A program made the position numbers and the translations under genes. A DNA stretch of 64,000 nt from Paralithodes platypus (taxonomy: Eukaryota > Arthropoda > Malacostraca > Decapoda > Lithodidae), in NCBI GenBank assembly GCA_032716605.1, contig CM064481.1:20640811-20704810 (forward strand), given 5' to 3'. The notes under the pieces are model-generated. The model worked only from the letters and a program-made list of their open reading frames with translations. It did not search any database and was not told the DNA's origin. How positions within the stretch are numbered: position 1 is the first letter of the stretch; each line of letters begins with the position of its first letter. Shown piece by piece: positions 22,001 to 33,290 of the stretch.

Positions 22001-22200
22001 ATTTATAGGGAGTGGGAGAGAGATAAAGTAGAACAAAGGAAGAAGAAGGGGGGGGGGGGGGGAGACATAGCACCTAATCACATATTGTTTTCATTGCACC
22101 TGCTCATTTTTGTTTTTGTTATTGTTTTTAAGTACTGCCTTCCGGAAGGAATGTCACACTACATCCCGAGAGTAACGTCGCAGCTCAGAGGTTAAATTAA
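19090..22200. repeat. Nested TTAA-flanked element block
   Basis: Several diverged copies of the same family are interleaved. TTAA-flanked left ends appear at 19150 (TTAACTCGGAGAAGCACGAT) and 20004 (TTAACCCGGCAAGCGCGATA). Right ends with matching inner sequence (CACAAATAACTACCCTAGC) end at 20635 and 21657. Segments at 20484-20635 and 21507-21657 are homologous, as are 20200-20480 and about 20790-20870. Related 3' sequence recurs at 21680-22195. Open frames here are low-complexity and opposed to each other, with no protein family recognised. Exact nesting order is unresolved. Confidence 0.65.
20008..20635. mobile_element. piggyBac-type non-autonomous element, 628 bp
   Basis: Flanked by TTAA at 20004-20007 and 20636-20639. 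The left terminus is CCCGGCAAGCGCGATAGGCC. The right, read inward, is CCTGACAAGCGCGATATAGA, so the ends share CAAGCGCGATA. No transposase frame. Confidence 0.75.
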
Positions 22201-22404
22201 CTGTTACATACCAAACTATACTCCTAATTCAATCGTACTATGATTTCTTCTATGCATTAAATCACACTGGATACAAAATTGTGGACAACTGTACATAGAG
22301 ATCTAAGAATAAGGTTAGTAGGCCTATATATCTGGCACTTTAGTTTTATTACTTTCATTATAGCTTCTTGGCTCACTGATTCCCACTCTTTCTTGCACCA
22401 ACAA

Positions 22405-22490
22405 GTAAACACTGGAACTCTCTCCCTTAATTTATCTTTCCCACATCCTACGACTTACACTACTTCAAGCTTCATGCTTCCAGATATTTA
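22405..22490 (+). pseudogene. Remnant of a LINE A-like 3' ORF end
   Basis: The short stretch around GGAACTCTCTCCC and CCTACGACTTACACTACTTC resembles the C-terminal [20 protein letters not shown] region of LINE A1 at 28350-28420. Only this fragment remains. Confidence 0.45.
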
Positions 22491-22904
22491 ACTTGTATCT
22501 CGCTATGCCTTAATTTATTCTCCTTCTTACACATAGACAAAATATAACGATAACTATTGTTGATACAGCTTACTTGTATCTAAGTTTCATATTTGTTTCT
22601 TGATTTGCTCATTCCTGGTTAAGACTCCTTTCAAACATTCATACTTTTTTCTTGGTAGGCTGTTCCATGCAATTATTACTCTATAGCAAAATGAGAAAGT
22701 CCAAATATATATTATTTAATTGTATTTTCTTACTATGACCTCTTATCCGTGTCACTACAGTAATATCTTAAATATACCTTTACTGTTCGAATCAACTGTC
22801 GGAATCAACAATATGCCAAAAACTTATATTTTGTGCGAAACTGAGTCAACTCTTCTACGATCTGAAACACTTACACTTACACTTAGTTACACTTAGTTGT
22901 ATTC

Positions 22905-23045
22905 CGTCCGTTAGTGACACAGTTGAGCTGGGGCTCCACTGCGACCGGGCAGCTCCCTTTCTTCCATTCTCCATTCCAGAAGTCGGTTGGAGTTGGTGCT
23001 GGGGTATCCTGGTGTTGGTGGCCGGTCCGGTATTTTGGCCAGCCA
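22905..23045 (-). pseudogene. 3' fragment of a LINE related to F
   Basis: The minus strand reads WLAKIPDRPPTPGYPSTNSN followed by ELPGRSGAP. This parallels the C terminus of LINE F at 11530-11680 (PPTPGYTST, GGELPG). No other part of the element is visible. Confidence 0.6.
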
Positions 23046-23759
23046 CATAAACAAATAGTAATAATAAAGATATACTAAAAACTTGGGTATTGCAAAGTGA
23101 AACTGATAGTAACTATAAATTACAGAGATTGAGAGCAATTTTGTTTGACAAATTATTGATTTTGATAGTAGGTCTACATGTATCCAGACTGACTATTGTA
23201 CAAAGTTGATGGATTTGTAGTCTAAATAATTTTGTAACATTTCTTAATTACCGTATACAGTTTTAAATAATAAACATTAACTGAATCCTTTCTTTCCATT
23301 CATTGACCCTATACATTTCAGTATATAATATATATGACCCAAATATAGCAACTTGGTTGAGCCCGAGAACTTTCAGTCTTCTACTGTATTTCTCACTTCT
23401 CCGCTTGTTCTTCCTTTCTAATTACTCTTCTTTCCTTCTTTACTCCAGCCATCTGGGCTGGTCTATGTCACGATAAAGAACAAGTGGAAATGATGATAAT
23501 AAAATGGAAAAGAAGAATGATGAGATGGATAGTTGAGGTTAAATTGAATGCTATGGTTACTAATGTGGAACTATGGAGGAGGTGAGGATTTAAGAGTTTC
23601 AGAGAAGCAATACGTATGAGCAAGGTGGTTAGTTTGGGCCTGTGAAGAGAATAGATGACCTTTTGGTTAAAAGTTCCAAGTCGTTCTGGAAGTGAAAGAA
23701 GCAACAAAGATGGTTAGACTAAGAAACGCGTAGGATCAGGTTCTACGATCTAATCACAA

Positions 23760-23975
23760 ATATATAAAGTATGATAAAGAGGTGAGATAGGACATATTCA
23801 TAACGAGAACCAATTCAACAACGAGGGGACTTCATGTGAAGAACAGACGAGACTTAGGTAAAGTATGTTTTGCAACAGGGTAATTAGTAATTGGAATAGT
23901 CTCCCAGTCTTAGTTGTAAATTTGAGTCCGTAAAGAAGTCTTAAGGAAAGGTTGGATAGAGCACGGAGAAGAAAA
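23760..23975 (+). pseudogene. Degraded CR1-like LINE 3' fragment
   Basis: Broken plus-strand frames contain the sequence of a typical LINE C terminus (VISNWNSLP, then a LKERLDRA-like end). It is heavily mutated. Flanking DNA from 23046 to 24500 shows nothing else I can name. Confidence 0.35.
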
Positions 23976-24499
23976 GAAGAACAATATTAATATAAATAAA
24001 AATACAGAACTGCCTTGATCACCAAGACAATCAATCGACTGTAAACAACAGTAATGAGAGCGATTTAGAGCTGGAGCCCAGAACAGGTGCTTGGAATGCT
24101 GCCTGAAACTGAAACATGAAACTGGGCATGAAACTGAATCTGTGATCTCAAAAGTGTATATATATATAGTATACAGGGGTAATAGACCACGGAGCGAATA
24201 AGACTATTATTATTCCCCCAAGAATTAGCGCGAGTGAAATAATTGCCATGTACGACCAGGCTAGAATATCAGTGAACTATACTAACACTAGAATATGCTT
24301 GATATAACTATGATTAATAATATCACCAACACAGAATACATTAAAGATACAAATAATATAGAATTAAAAGTAAAATAATATTTAGAATTAAACTAATACA
24401 GTCACTTAAAGTGTGAACAAAAAATGAAAAAATAAAGATGTTACTTTCGCAAAAAATATGTGGCCAACTTAATTCAGGTCTGGCCACATGAACGATGAA

Positions 24500-24990
24500 T
24501 AAGGAGCTAACTTGATGCAGATATGGTAATGTGAAATATGAATAAACTAGATGCAGATCAGGAAACATAAACAACGCACGAGTAGGTGGTTTGCCCGTTT
24601 AACAATAAGAAGGAGAAGGATTCCATTCGAAAGATGAATATGGAGCTAACTTGATGCAGATATGATAATGTGAAATATGAATAAGGAGATAACTTGATGC
24701 AGATGTTATTGAAGATATGATAATGTGAAATATGAATAAGGAGATAACTTGATGCAGATGTTACAAATTGAAATATGAATAAGGAGTTAACTTGATAGTT
24801 GATACAGATGTGTCACATTGAAAGATGAATAAGGTGCTAACTTGATGCAGATCTGGCAACATAAACAAAGCACGAATGTCTTAATGGGCCGAGTAACTGC
24901 ACATTTAAACAATAAGAAGAAGAAGGTGGTGCAGTAATCTGGAGACAACCCTCCAAGCAAACTGCACATTTAAACAATAAGAAGAAGAAG
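24500..24990. repeat. Degenerate tandem repeat
   Basis: Units of about 45-65 bp share GATGAATAAGGAGCTAACTT, GATGCAGAT and TGAAATATGAATAAG, with 6-7 imperfect copies. Near the end, ACTGCACATTTAAACAATAA is itself duplicated at about 24897 and 24961. Confidence 0.75.
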
Positions 24991-25485
24991 AAGGAGGATC
25001 CCATCCGAGTGGTCTCGTCGCGATAAAGACCTAGGCCTATCCCACAACCACTAGCCTAGCCTACTGGACTGGACTAGACACACACCACCATGAACAAAGC
25101 GCGATGAAATTCAGAGTTCATAATTACACTTTCTGATTTCAATCAAATAAAGCAGCCTCCTACTTCCTAGTTCCGGTAAGAGTTGTGTTAGGGGGCGTAG
25201 CTTCTGCTTTGTTTATAGGCTAGCCTAGGCCTAATTATGTGGGGAGATTGTAGGCACCAATCGATCAGGGCTAGACCCAGGTGAGGTTATAGGCATGTGA
25301 TAAAGAGTCGCTGGAACTCCTGTTTTATTTGCTTGGCCTCTCTTACTGATTTTCTTTGTGCCTCATTTACACTGAGAGCATTCCAGCTAGCTCTCACAAA
25401 CACCTCCTCCTCCTATCCACTTCACTACACTAAACATTCACACCACACTTCATTCCTCCACACCAAAATTAAAAAAAAAAAAATT
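24991..25485. other. Intergenic / possible 5' region of LINE A1
   Basis: No gene recognised. A poly-A run at 25471-25483 precedes the first ATG of the LINE A1 leader (25486). Confidence 0.4.
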
Positions 25486-25538
25486 ATGAATTGTAGCCCA
25501 GCCTCGGAGTCCCCAGGGGGGGGGGGGGGACCATAAAT

Positions 25539-28448
25539 GCCTCCTCACCCGACCGACCATCCCCTGACGACCCCACACAATTACCTGGACCTCGGCCTGT
25601 TACTCTTTCTATTAATTTCTGCAACATTCGCGGACTTTCCTCTAACTTTCACTCTGTTGAGCACCATCTCTCCTACAAACCTGATCTTCTCTTCCTCACC
25701 GAAACTCAGGTGTCTGTAGCAACTTCCAGCAACCCCTTCTCTGTATCCTCCTACTTTCTCTATCCTAGTTTCAAAGCCAAAGGCGGATGTTGTGCATATG
25801 TGCACAACAAACTCACTTGCTCTCGTGTTCCCGATTTCGACTCCTCTGAATTCTCAACTTTATGGCTCAAACTTTCCTGTCATTCTCTTACTAAATATTT
25901 CTGTGCTGTCTATCTTTCCCCTAACTCTACCAACTTTCCCAAATTCTTTGACTATCTAAACTCTACAGTGGAACACATTCTATCCATTTCTCCTTTCTCA
26001 GAAATCTCCATCTTAGGAGATTTCAACGTTCACCACCGCCATTGGCTCTCCTCTCACACTACTGATCCACCTGGTGAACAAGCCTACGTCTTTTCTATCC
26101 TAAATGACCTAGAGCAGTTAGTTCAGCAACCCACCCGTATCCCGGATCGCATCGGAGATCGGCCCAACATTCTTGACTTGTTTCTAACTTCTAACCCTTC
26201 TTCTTATACTGTCGATCTTTTCTCTCCTCTGGGCTCCTCCGACCATAAACTTATCTCTGTCACCTGTCCTATCTCTCCAGTACAGCCACCCGATCCTCCT
26301 ACCCGGCGGCGCTTGTGGCACTTTGGCGCTGCCGACTGGGAGGCTCTTCGGCAGTACTTCTTTGATTTCCCATGGAATGATTTCTGCTTCCATGGCCGAG
26401 GACCCTCGGAGAGTGCTGAACGCATTACCGAGGTAATCCTATCGGGCATGGAAGCATACATTCCATTCTCTTTCTCTCAGACTAATGCTAAAAAATCTTG
26501 GTTTACTCACGCCTGTTCTACTGCTGTCCGCAATAAGGAGGAAGCATTCAAACGGTACCGACGCCTTAAAACTCAAGACTCTCATTCTTCATATGTTTCT
26601 GCCCGGAATCAAGCCAAATCTGTTCTTCGACTTGCCAAACACTCTTTCATCAATAATAAATGCACTGAACTATCCAACTCTAGCTCTTCCCAAGCTTTCT
26701 GGCATCTAGCCAAAAACCTCTCCAACAATTTCTCTTCCTCGTCTTTCCCTCCCCTTTCCCACTCTGATGGCACAACCATCACTTCTTCCTCTGACAAAGT
26801 TAAACTCTTCACTCAAACTTTTGCTAGAAACTCCACCTTGGATGATTCCGGTGCTATTCCTCCCTCTCCGCCCTCCTCTCTCTTACTTATGCCTAATATC
26901 CTAATCTCTTCTAAAGATGTACTTTCTACCCTCTCTGGGCTTAACACTAATAAGGCGTACGGTCCGGACGGTGTTCCTCCTGTTGTTCTCAAAAACTGTG
27001 CTTCCGTGCTGACTCCCTGCCTAGGCAAACTCTTTCGTCTCTGTCTATCCTCTAACGTCTTCCCTTCATGCTGGAAGTTTGCTCACATTCAACCTGTCCC
27101 AAAGAAGGGTGACCGCTCTCAACCCTCCAACTATCGTCCAATTGCTCTTATCTCTTGTCTTTCTAAAGTTTTTGAAACTATTCTTGCTTCCAAATTTCTT
27201 AAGCATTTCTCTTCTCATAATCTGCTCTCAGATCGCCAGTATGGCTTCCTTAAGGGTCGCTCTACTGGTGATCTTCTTTCATATCTTACTAACTCTTGGT
27301 CATCCTCCTTTCGGGACTTCGGTGAGACTTTTTCTATTGCACTAGACATATCGAAAGCCTTCGATAGAGTCTGGCATAAATCTTTAATTTCTAAACTACC
27401 CTCCTTCGGTTTCTATCCCTCCATCTGTTCCTTTGTCTCTAATTTCCTTTCCGGCCGTTCCATAGCCGCGGTTCTGGACGGCCATTGTTCACTTCCTCAC
27501 CCTATAAACTCCGGTGTTCCTCAGGGCTCTGTCCTATCTCCTATTCTCTTTCTAATTTTTATAAATGATCTCCTTAACTGTACCTTAATTCCCATCCATT
27601 CATACGCAGACGACTCAACCTTACACTACTCCATTAGTTTTTCAGAACGCCCCAGCCAGCAATCCCTCAACGACAAACGTAATGAAGCCATAGAACTCTT
27701 AAATTCTGATCTAAATACTATTTCCAATTGGGGCAGAGAAAACCTTGTTAACTTTAATGCTTCCAAAACCCAATTTCTCCATCTATCAACCCGTCAGGAT
27801 CTCCCAGCGGACTATCCCTTATTCTTCAACAATACAAAAATCAACCCTTCATCTTCTCTCAATATTCTTGGTGTCTCTTTTTCTTCTGCTCTCATTTGGA
27901 AGGACTATATTACCAGTCTTGCTAAGGCAGCCTCCCAGAAGCTGGGTGTGCTCAACCGCCTTAGGGGGTTCTTTTCCCCTGCACAGCTTCTTGCTCTGTA
28001 CAGGGGCATAGTGCGCCCTTGTATTGAGTATTGTTCACATGTGTGGGGAGGTTCCTCTCACACCGCTCTCCTAGACAAAGTTGAAAGGAAGGCCTTTCGT
28101 ATCATTAACTCCCGTCCACTCACCAACTCTCTGCAATCTCTCTCTCCCCGCCGCAATGTTGCATCTCTCTCGCTATTCTATCGCTACTATAATAATCAGT
28201 GTTCCTCAGAGCTATCCCAGTGCATACCACCTCCTTTACGTAGGGCACGTGGTACCCGTCTTGCAACTCAATCCCACCCCTACTCTGTGCAACTCTCCAA
28301 CCCAAGAGTGAAACGTTACTCTCAAACTTTCTTCTACTCAACAGCTGAGCTCTGGAACTCTCTCCCAGAATCAGTCTTTCCCTCTTCCTATGACTTTAAT
28401 TGCTTCAAACTCCGTGTGTCCAGGCATTTTGGCTCGAACGTCCCTTGA
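25539..28448 (+). CDS. LINE A1 endonuclease-reverse transcriptase ORF
   Basis: This ORF copies the element's RNA into the genome by target-primed reverse transcription. The N-terminal APE-type endonuclease begins INFCNIRGL and shows the catalytic LLFLTETQ (about residue 50), ILGDFNVHH and GSSDHKL. The RT follows with [18 protein letters not shown] [35 protein letters not shown] and catalytic [10 protein letters not shown], then a C-terminal domain with YCSHVWGG and LWNSLP. The frame is open from the poly-G tract (25516-25529) to 28448 with no internal stop. Upstream, an ATG at 25486 starts [10 protein letters not shown] in another frame, and a change in the 14-G run would join them. The clade is probably in the Jockey/CR1 group but is not certain. 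A2 and D are relatives. Confidence 0.85.
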   Translation, partial: ASSPDRPSPDDPTQLPGPRPVTLSINFCNIRGLSSNFHSVEHHLSYKPDLLFLTETQVSVATSSNPFSVSSYFLYPSFKAKGGCCAYVHNKLTCSRVPDFDSSEFSTLWLKLSCHSLTKYFCAVYLSPNSTNFPKFFDYLNSTVEHILSISPFSEISILGDFNVHHRHWLSSHTTDPPGEQAYVFSILNDLEQLVQQPTRIPDRIGDRPNILDLFLTSNPSSYTVDLFSPLGSSDHKLISVTCPISPVQPPDPPTRRRLWHFGAADWEALRQYFFDFPWNDFCFHGRGPSESAERITEVILSGMEAYIPFSFSQTNAKKSWFTHACSTAVRNKEEAFKRYRRLKTQDSHSSYVSARNQAKSVLRLAKHSFINNKCTELSNSSSSQAFWHLAKNLSNNFSSSSFPPLSHSDGTTITSSSDKVKLFTQTFARNSTLDDSGAIPPSPPSSLLLMPNILISSKDVLSTLSGLNTNKAYGPDGVPPVVLKNCASVLTPCLGKLFRLCLSSNVFPSCWKFAHIQPVPKKGDRSQPSNYRPIALISCLSKVFETILASKFLKHFSSHNLLSDRQYGFLKGRSTGDLLSYLTNSWSSSFRDFGETFSIALDISKAFDRVWHKSLISKLPSFGFYPSICSFVSNFLSGRSIAAVLDGHCSLPHPINSGVPQGSVLSPILFLIFINDLLNCTLIPIHSYADDSTLHYSISFSERPSQQSLNDKRNEAIELLNSDLNTISNWGRENLVNFNASKTQFLHLSTRQDLPADYPLFFNNTKINPSSSLNILGVSFSSALIWKDYITSLAKAASQKLGVLNRLRGFFSPAQLLALYRGIVRPCIEYCSHVWGGSSHTALLDKVERKAFRIINSRPLTNSLQSLSPRRNVASLSLFYRYYNNQCSSELSQCIPPPLRRARGTRLATQSHPYSVQLSNPRVKRYSQTFFYSTAELWNSLPESVFPSSYDFNCFKLRVSRHFGSNVP

Positions 28449-28565
28449 TTTTGGCCCTGTCACTCTTTCAACTATGGGGGAGGCACTCGCTATAGGCAGT
28501 TATGCCTTTTGCCTCCCTCAATCACATAGAAAAAAAAAAAAAAAATAATAATAATAATAATAATA
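28449..28565 (+). mobile_element. LINE A1 3' UTR and tail
   Basis: The short 3' UTR (GGCACTCGCTATAGGCAGTT) is followed by 16 A at 28530-28545 and then (TAA)n to 28565. The same UTR and poly-A occur in LINE A2. Confidence 0.8.
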
Positions 28566-29011
28566 TTCAAGGACACTAGGCTACATCGGCGTTATTAAAA
28601 ATAATTTATCAGGGATAATAGGGACCAATAGGCCTAGACTCGCCATATGTTTCTCATTAGGCTAGGCCTATAACCTAGGTCTAGTCTGCATGGAGGAATT
28701 TCGTTATCCGACAACTTGAAAAAACCTGATTTCACCGAATAGGCCAAATAGGCTAGGCTAACCCCGAAAAAATCAAAGTCCCAACCGTAAACAAAGCATT
28801 CCATCGACTTGACCTCCTTCTCCTTCTTGTATTGTAGGGTGTGGCAAAAACGCGATTCACCCAATAAATGGCGCGAGCGTGGCAACCTGTTTTTGCCCCA
28901 TTACATATCAACGTACATGACAGGGTGCCAAAACAGAAATTTTCCAGTTCTGGATCATTTTTCTAAGCTTACAAGGATCAACTTTGCGGGGGGTCCGGGG
29001 GGGCACAGCCC
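28566..29011. other. Intergenic, nothing recognised
   Basis: AGGCCTA-rich DNA without a supported gene. A G-rich motif (GGGGGGTCCGGGGGGGCA) at about 28987 belongs to the recurring hairpin family described in the findings. Confidence 0.45.
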
Positions 29012-29498
29012 GGTAAGATCCTATGTAGCGGTAGTCACCGTATTTTGTTTGCCCATTAACTAAGGATCCTTATTTATATCCTCATATCTCTTAGTTATTT
29101 TCTTCACTTACCTCAACAATACTAAACCCCGATAGCTGGGGAGGGTATGATTTATGAAATGTATCAGGGAAAGAGAGGGGTTGAAACACGGAGATTAACT
29201 AGAATATAGCCATCTTGATTAACCAAGCCAAGACGTTGTGTATCCTTGCTTGTGATTGGTTGTTGATTATCGTGACGTCATCAGCCAAGGCGGGCCTCAG
29301 CGATGACGTCATTCCAGCCTCGGCCAACATGTCGTCATTACACCCGCTTATTTTTACACCCGTTTAATCTTACACCCGGTTAATTTAACATCAGCGGTGT
29401 ATATGTTTCACACAACGTGTATTATAATGTCATTAGTGCACTGTGTAATTTGCGTCTTGATATTCAAACCGTTTCTATTTATCAATACTAATTAGTAT
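29012..29498. repeat. Dispersed direct repeat, copy 1, with CCAAT/CRE module
   Basis: The 487 bp are repeated almost exactly at 63534-64000, where the copy runs off the window. They contain an inverted CCAAT box (GATTGGTTG, about 29254) and two perfect TGACGTCA sites (29273-29280 and 29304-29311), all conserved in the other copy. No protein frame. It could be a transposon promoter or terminal region, or part of a segmental repeat. Confidence 0.8.
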
Positions 29499-30085
29499 AT
29501 TAGTATAGATATCGTCCCAAGATGAACGGATATATTAGTAATTATAGGGAATAGGCTCGCACCCTTATTTGTTATGTTTTGTCCTCCAGATTTTGAGAAA
29601 TGAGTGTAGGCCCTATTCATGGTCTTAGTTATAATGCCAATGTTGGATACACGATGGGTTGAGAGGGGGCTTTGCCCCCCCTCACCCCCCCCCCCCCCAT
29701 GAATTATTGAAATCGTCATCTATGTTGCCAGCAGGGGGTAAATATTGATTACACTGCATAAAAAAGGCGTTTGTAAACTGACTGTCCGAAAGAGCTCTGA
29801 GATTTATTAGAATGGGCGTTTTTTCGGTAAATATTAAGGAGACGGACCACAGCTATTTTCAATGATTTTATTTTTGTGGATTTGTTATTTATATGATTTA
29901 TTAGGTTTCTATAGGCCTATTACAATTTGTTCATGCAAATTAAGGAATACTGTATATCCAGGAACCTGGCCAACTTTTATTTCGTGATTTTTTTTGGGGG
30001 GGGTTTTAGCTAGTTTTCATCATTATACAGTGGTTGTCATTAATTAGAATCTCCGGAAAAAAGTTGTCCCCATTATCCAACCATC
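29499..30085. other. Intergenic with G/C-rich hairpin
   Basis: AT-rich DNA. A poly-C run with GGGGGCTTTGCCCCCC lies at 29655-29698. No gene recognised. Confidence 0.45.
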
Positions 30086-31137
30086 TTAAGATACGGCCCC
30101 CGATAGTGGGGATGGCTATGAAGTACAGGGAAATTGAGGGGTAAAAGACGAAAATAAGGGGTAATATTAGCGTAACCTAACAACCTTACCTAACCTAACC
30201 TAGTATATTAGGTGGGGGCTGCTGCCCCCACACCCCCACTGGTTTGGTATTTAATTCATAAAAGATTGACGGTTGCCAAAAGAGGTAATTATAAGAGTGA
30301 GAGAACTCTATTTCTTATTGCTAATCTGCCAACCTCTGTGTCATATGAGTCTGAAGGGGTTAAGTGGGCTAAGAGTTAATCAACATGGCTAAATTGCAGA
30401 TAATGTTTCAACATCACGGTAATTGTTTAGTGTATGGCCTCCTCCTAAAGAAAATGGATTTTTGAGCACAGACTGAACCAAATGTTCACTACTGTATTTA
30501 CATAGCTGGTCATTAACCTAACCTAACCTAACCTAACCTAACCTAACCTAACCTAACCTAAGGTAACCTGGGCATCCTGGGGGCTGCTGCCCCCAGACCC
30601 CCGCTGGTCTTGGGTTGAAAAGTGATAAAAAACACATAGCCTATATATCTCTTACCTCATTATTCAAAGTTTTGTATTTTGTTTAATATACACTTCCCAG
30701 GTAATTTGAACAGTTCTATTGCTTCTATATATCATATAATACACCATAGAATACGTTTTTAATAACTAGAAAAGGAGGACTTCGATTAAACAATTACGAT
30801 CTTAAGATACGGCCCCCGATAGTGGGGAGGGCTATGAAGTACAGGGAAATTGAGGGGTAAAAGACGAAAATAAGGGGTAATATTAATTAGCGTAACCTAA
30901 CAACCTTACCTAACCTAACCTAGTATATTAGGTGGGGGCTGCCGCCCCCACACCCCCACTGGTTTGGTATTTAATTCATAAAAGATTGACGGTCGCCAAA
31001 AGAGGTAATTATAAGAGTGAGAGAACTCTATTTCTTATTGCTAATCTGCCAAGCTCTGCGTCATATGAGTCTGAAGGGGTTAAGTGGGCTAAGAGTTAAT
31101 CAACATGGCTAAATTGCAGATAATGTTTCAACATCAC
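30086..31137. repeat. Two about 335-bp direct repeats around a 380-bp core
   Basis: Copy 1 is about 30086-30417 and copy 2 about 30798-31137. Both start CTTAAGATACGGCCCCCGAT and end AATGTTTCAACATCAC. The core between them carries the telomere-like tract. The arrangement resembles long terminal direct repeats, but there is no coding sequence, tRNA primer site or clear target duplication. Confidence 0.75.
30514..30560. repeat. Interstitial telomere-like (CCTAA)n
   Basis: About nine uninterrupted CCTAA units (TTAGG on the other strand), the ancestral arthropod telomere repeat. Shorter CCTAA runs occur at 30180-30200, 30895-30920, 33062-33075, 33685-33710 and 53325-53370. Confidence 0.9.
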
Positions 31138-31589
31138 TTTTTCTTTGATATAATTCAGGGCCTCTCCACCTATATGGGTTATTATTGACGAGGTAAGTGA
31201 AGGAAATAAGTCTGTATTGAGGATATTCATTAAAGATTCTGTGGTAATCGTAGCCTAGGCTTGGACCCAAATAACGACGGTATAAAACCCTTACCCTTGG
31301 TGTACTGGACAATAATGGTCTGCAGCCAAATTAACACAATTCCGCTGGAAGCTCCGTTGGTAATCCCGTTAAATAGAAGATGTTGTAAGTGTTTTCATAA
31401 AGCAAAAACACTTCACTATTCATTGAACAACAGTTCCACCATTTCAAATATGGCCGACTGGCCCGAATCCGAGAGATTATAAACACCAAGGATAATAAAT
31501 GAATCAATGTGACGTCGTAGAGGGATTAAGAAACAAAAGAGGCTTATTATATGGACTGACGTGTATTTCTACACCCGTTAAAATGTTGC
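31138..31589. other. Intergenic, nothing recognised
   Basis: No gene recognised between the direct repeat and the promoter-like segment. Confidence 0.4.
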
Positions 31590-31765
31590 GAGAATTTGTG
31601 ACGTCACCGTCTAGACAGTGACGTACTCCCACAACAACCATTCATATACCATCATCGCTCGTGACGTCACACCCAGTTTATTGACCAATAGAATAGCAGT
31701 ATACAACTCGACTCACTTCCTCTCGTCGCCCACCAGCTGAGCTGGGAAATTGTAAAAGTGAGTCC
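31590..31765 (+). promoter_or_regulatory. Candidate CRE/CCAAT promoter with 5' splice donor
   Basis: Two TGACGTCA sites (31599-31606, 31662-31669) and a CCAAT box (GACCAATAG at about 31682) precede a GTGAGT donor-like site at 31758. This would suit a short first exon, but I found no downstream coding exon. Treat it as a motif cluster only. Confidence 0.3.
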
Positions 31766-32339
31766 ACAGATGCCCTCTAATTATTCATTTACCAAGTATA
31801 TTTTCCATTTATAGTATACTACGAAGCAACATACATAATACATATATATGTACAAACAACAAATATGCTATAACACTGCCCAGTTCTTGAAATATAATGC
31901 ATGCCGTTTCGCAGGAATATACCCACAGCCCCCCGCTACATAACAGGGGGGCATAGCCGGGGGGCCGCCGGAGTGTATATTTGTTGTTGCATTCCAAGAA
32001 CTATTAAATACTTAATTTATATCCTTTCATATGATACATGAGTTACTATAGAGTACTGGTTAAAATACATACCCGGTACCGGTACCAAGTTTCAAGGACC
32101 AAGTTTGATTAGAACATTTGTTTGTCTATTATTTTCCCTGGGCCGAGTAAAAAATACCGGGGTAGGCTATTCCCATCTCGGGTTAAGTACAATCAGTAGG
32201 AACGTAGAAACTTACTTTAATTTTCACAACTTTAAAAGACTCAAGATTCTGCTAGGCTAATTCCGAAAATATTCAATCAAGTCTCCGTTACCCCCATGAA
32301 GTCAGGTTATAGTAATGACAAGACATACCAATAATATAT

Positions 32340-33110
32340 GTTAGTTAGCGGGTGTGTGGACTGTGGGGATAGTGGCAGCCCCCACTTTGGACACTAAGAC
32401 TAAGTAAAGTTAGGTTAGGGTAAGGTAATGCAAATTATCTACTCATAACATGATAAACAATTGAACAATAAACTACTGTACTATATTCCTTGAAGAAATA
32501 AAAACAAACAATTGTACATAAGGCTGCGGAAAGATTCTTTAGTGATACCCAAGTCATGGCCGGGATTCCGGGAAATCTATAAATGCACTGTAGGCGGTAG
32601 GCCTAGCTGCTGGCTGTACACTTATTAAATTGTGCCGGTAATCTGGCTAAAAAGTTACCGGTATACAAAATGAGAACATAGAGGCAGGGTGCAGATCCCA
32701 CTTTGGACACTAAGTTTGGACTTTGGTTAGGGTAAGTTATTGCAAATCTTCCACTCATAATATAAACTAAAATAAAATAAGATACCAGTAATACCTACTG
32801 TAGCCTATTCTGCCTATAGCCTATACCTTGAAAACAAAAACAAACGGTAAGACTGCGAAAGTATTCTTCAGTGACAGGTCTACCCAAATCATGGCCGAAA
32901 ACTCTATAAATGCACTGTAGGGTGGCAGGCTTAACCTAGGCTAGGCCTATACAGTACAGTACAGTACTGTACTGGTACAGTGTACACTCTTTATTAAATT
33001 GTGCCGGTACTTTGGCAGAAAATGTTATAAGAACATAGGCTAGCAGCAGACCTCACTTTGGACACTAAGTTAGGTTAGGTTAGGACTGTCTGTTACGTAC
33101 CGTTCATAAG
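32340..33110. repeat. Three diverged tandem units of about 316-355 bp
   Basis: Units start at the CACTTTGGACACTAAG motif at 32381, 32697 and 33052 (the third is cut short). Shared blocks are TTAGGTTAGG-like runs, TAAATGCACTGTAGG and TTATTAAATTGTGCCGGTA. No protein frame. Confidence 0.75.
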
Positions 33111-33184
33111 ATCCTGTGTAGCGGCCCGCGGGAACTGTTTTTCAGATGCCTATTTACAGTACTAAGAAACATTGAACAATATCT

Positions 33185-33290
33185 TTAACCCTCCAGCCCC
33201 GGCTATGTACTATATATATATTCCTCAAAACCCGGGTGTTTTGGCCGAAAAACGTCTAGGCTAGGCTACCGTATATTTGTTAATCAGACT
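33185..33290. mobile_element. Candidate piggyBac-type terminus
   Basis: TTAA at about 33185 is followed by CCCTCCAGCCCCGGC and, further in, AAAACCCGGGTGTTTTGG. This resembles the TTAA-CCCTTCCAGCCCGGGT end at 41446. The partner end was not located. Confidence 0.4.

Noticed and set aside
30086..31137. LTR retrotransposon with two direct repeats
   Set aside because: The internal part is only about 380 bp, without a primer-binding site, polypurine tract or any gag/pol remnant.
31590..31765. First exon of a host gene
   Set aside because: The motifs and donor site are suggestive, but no matching downstream exon could be found, so it is listed only as a low-confidence regulatory cluster.
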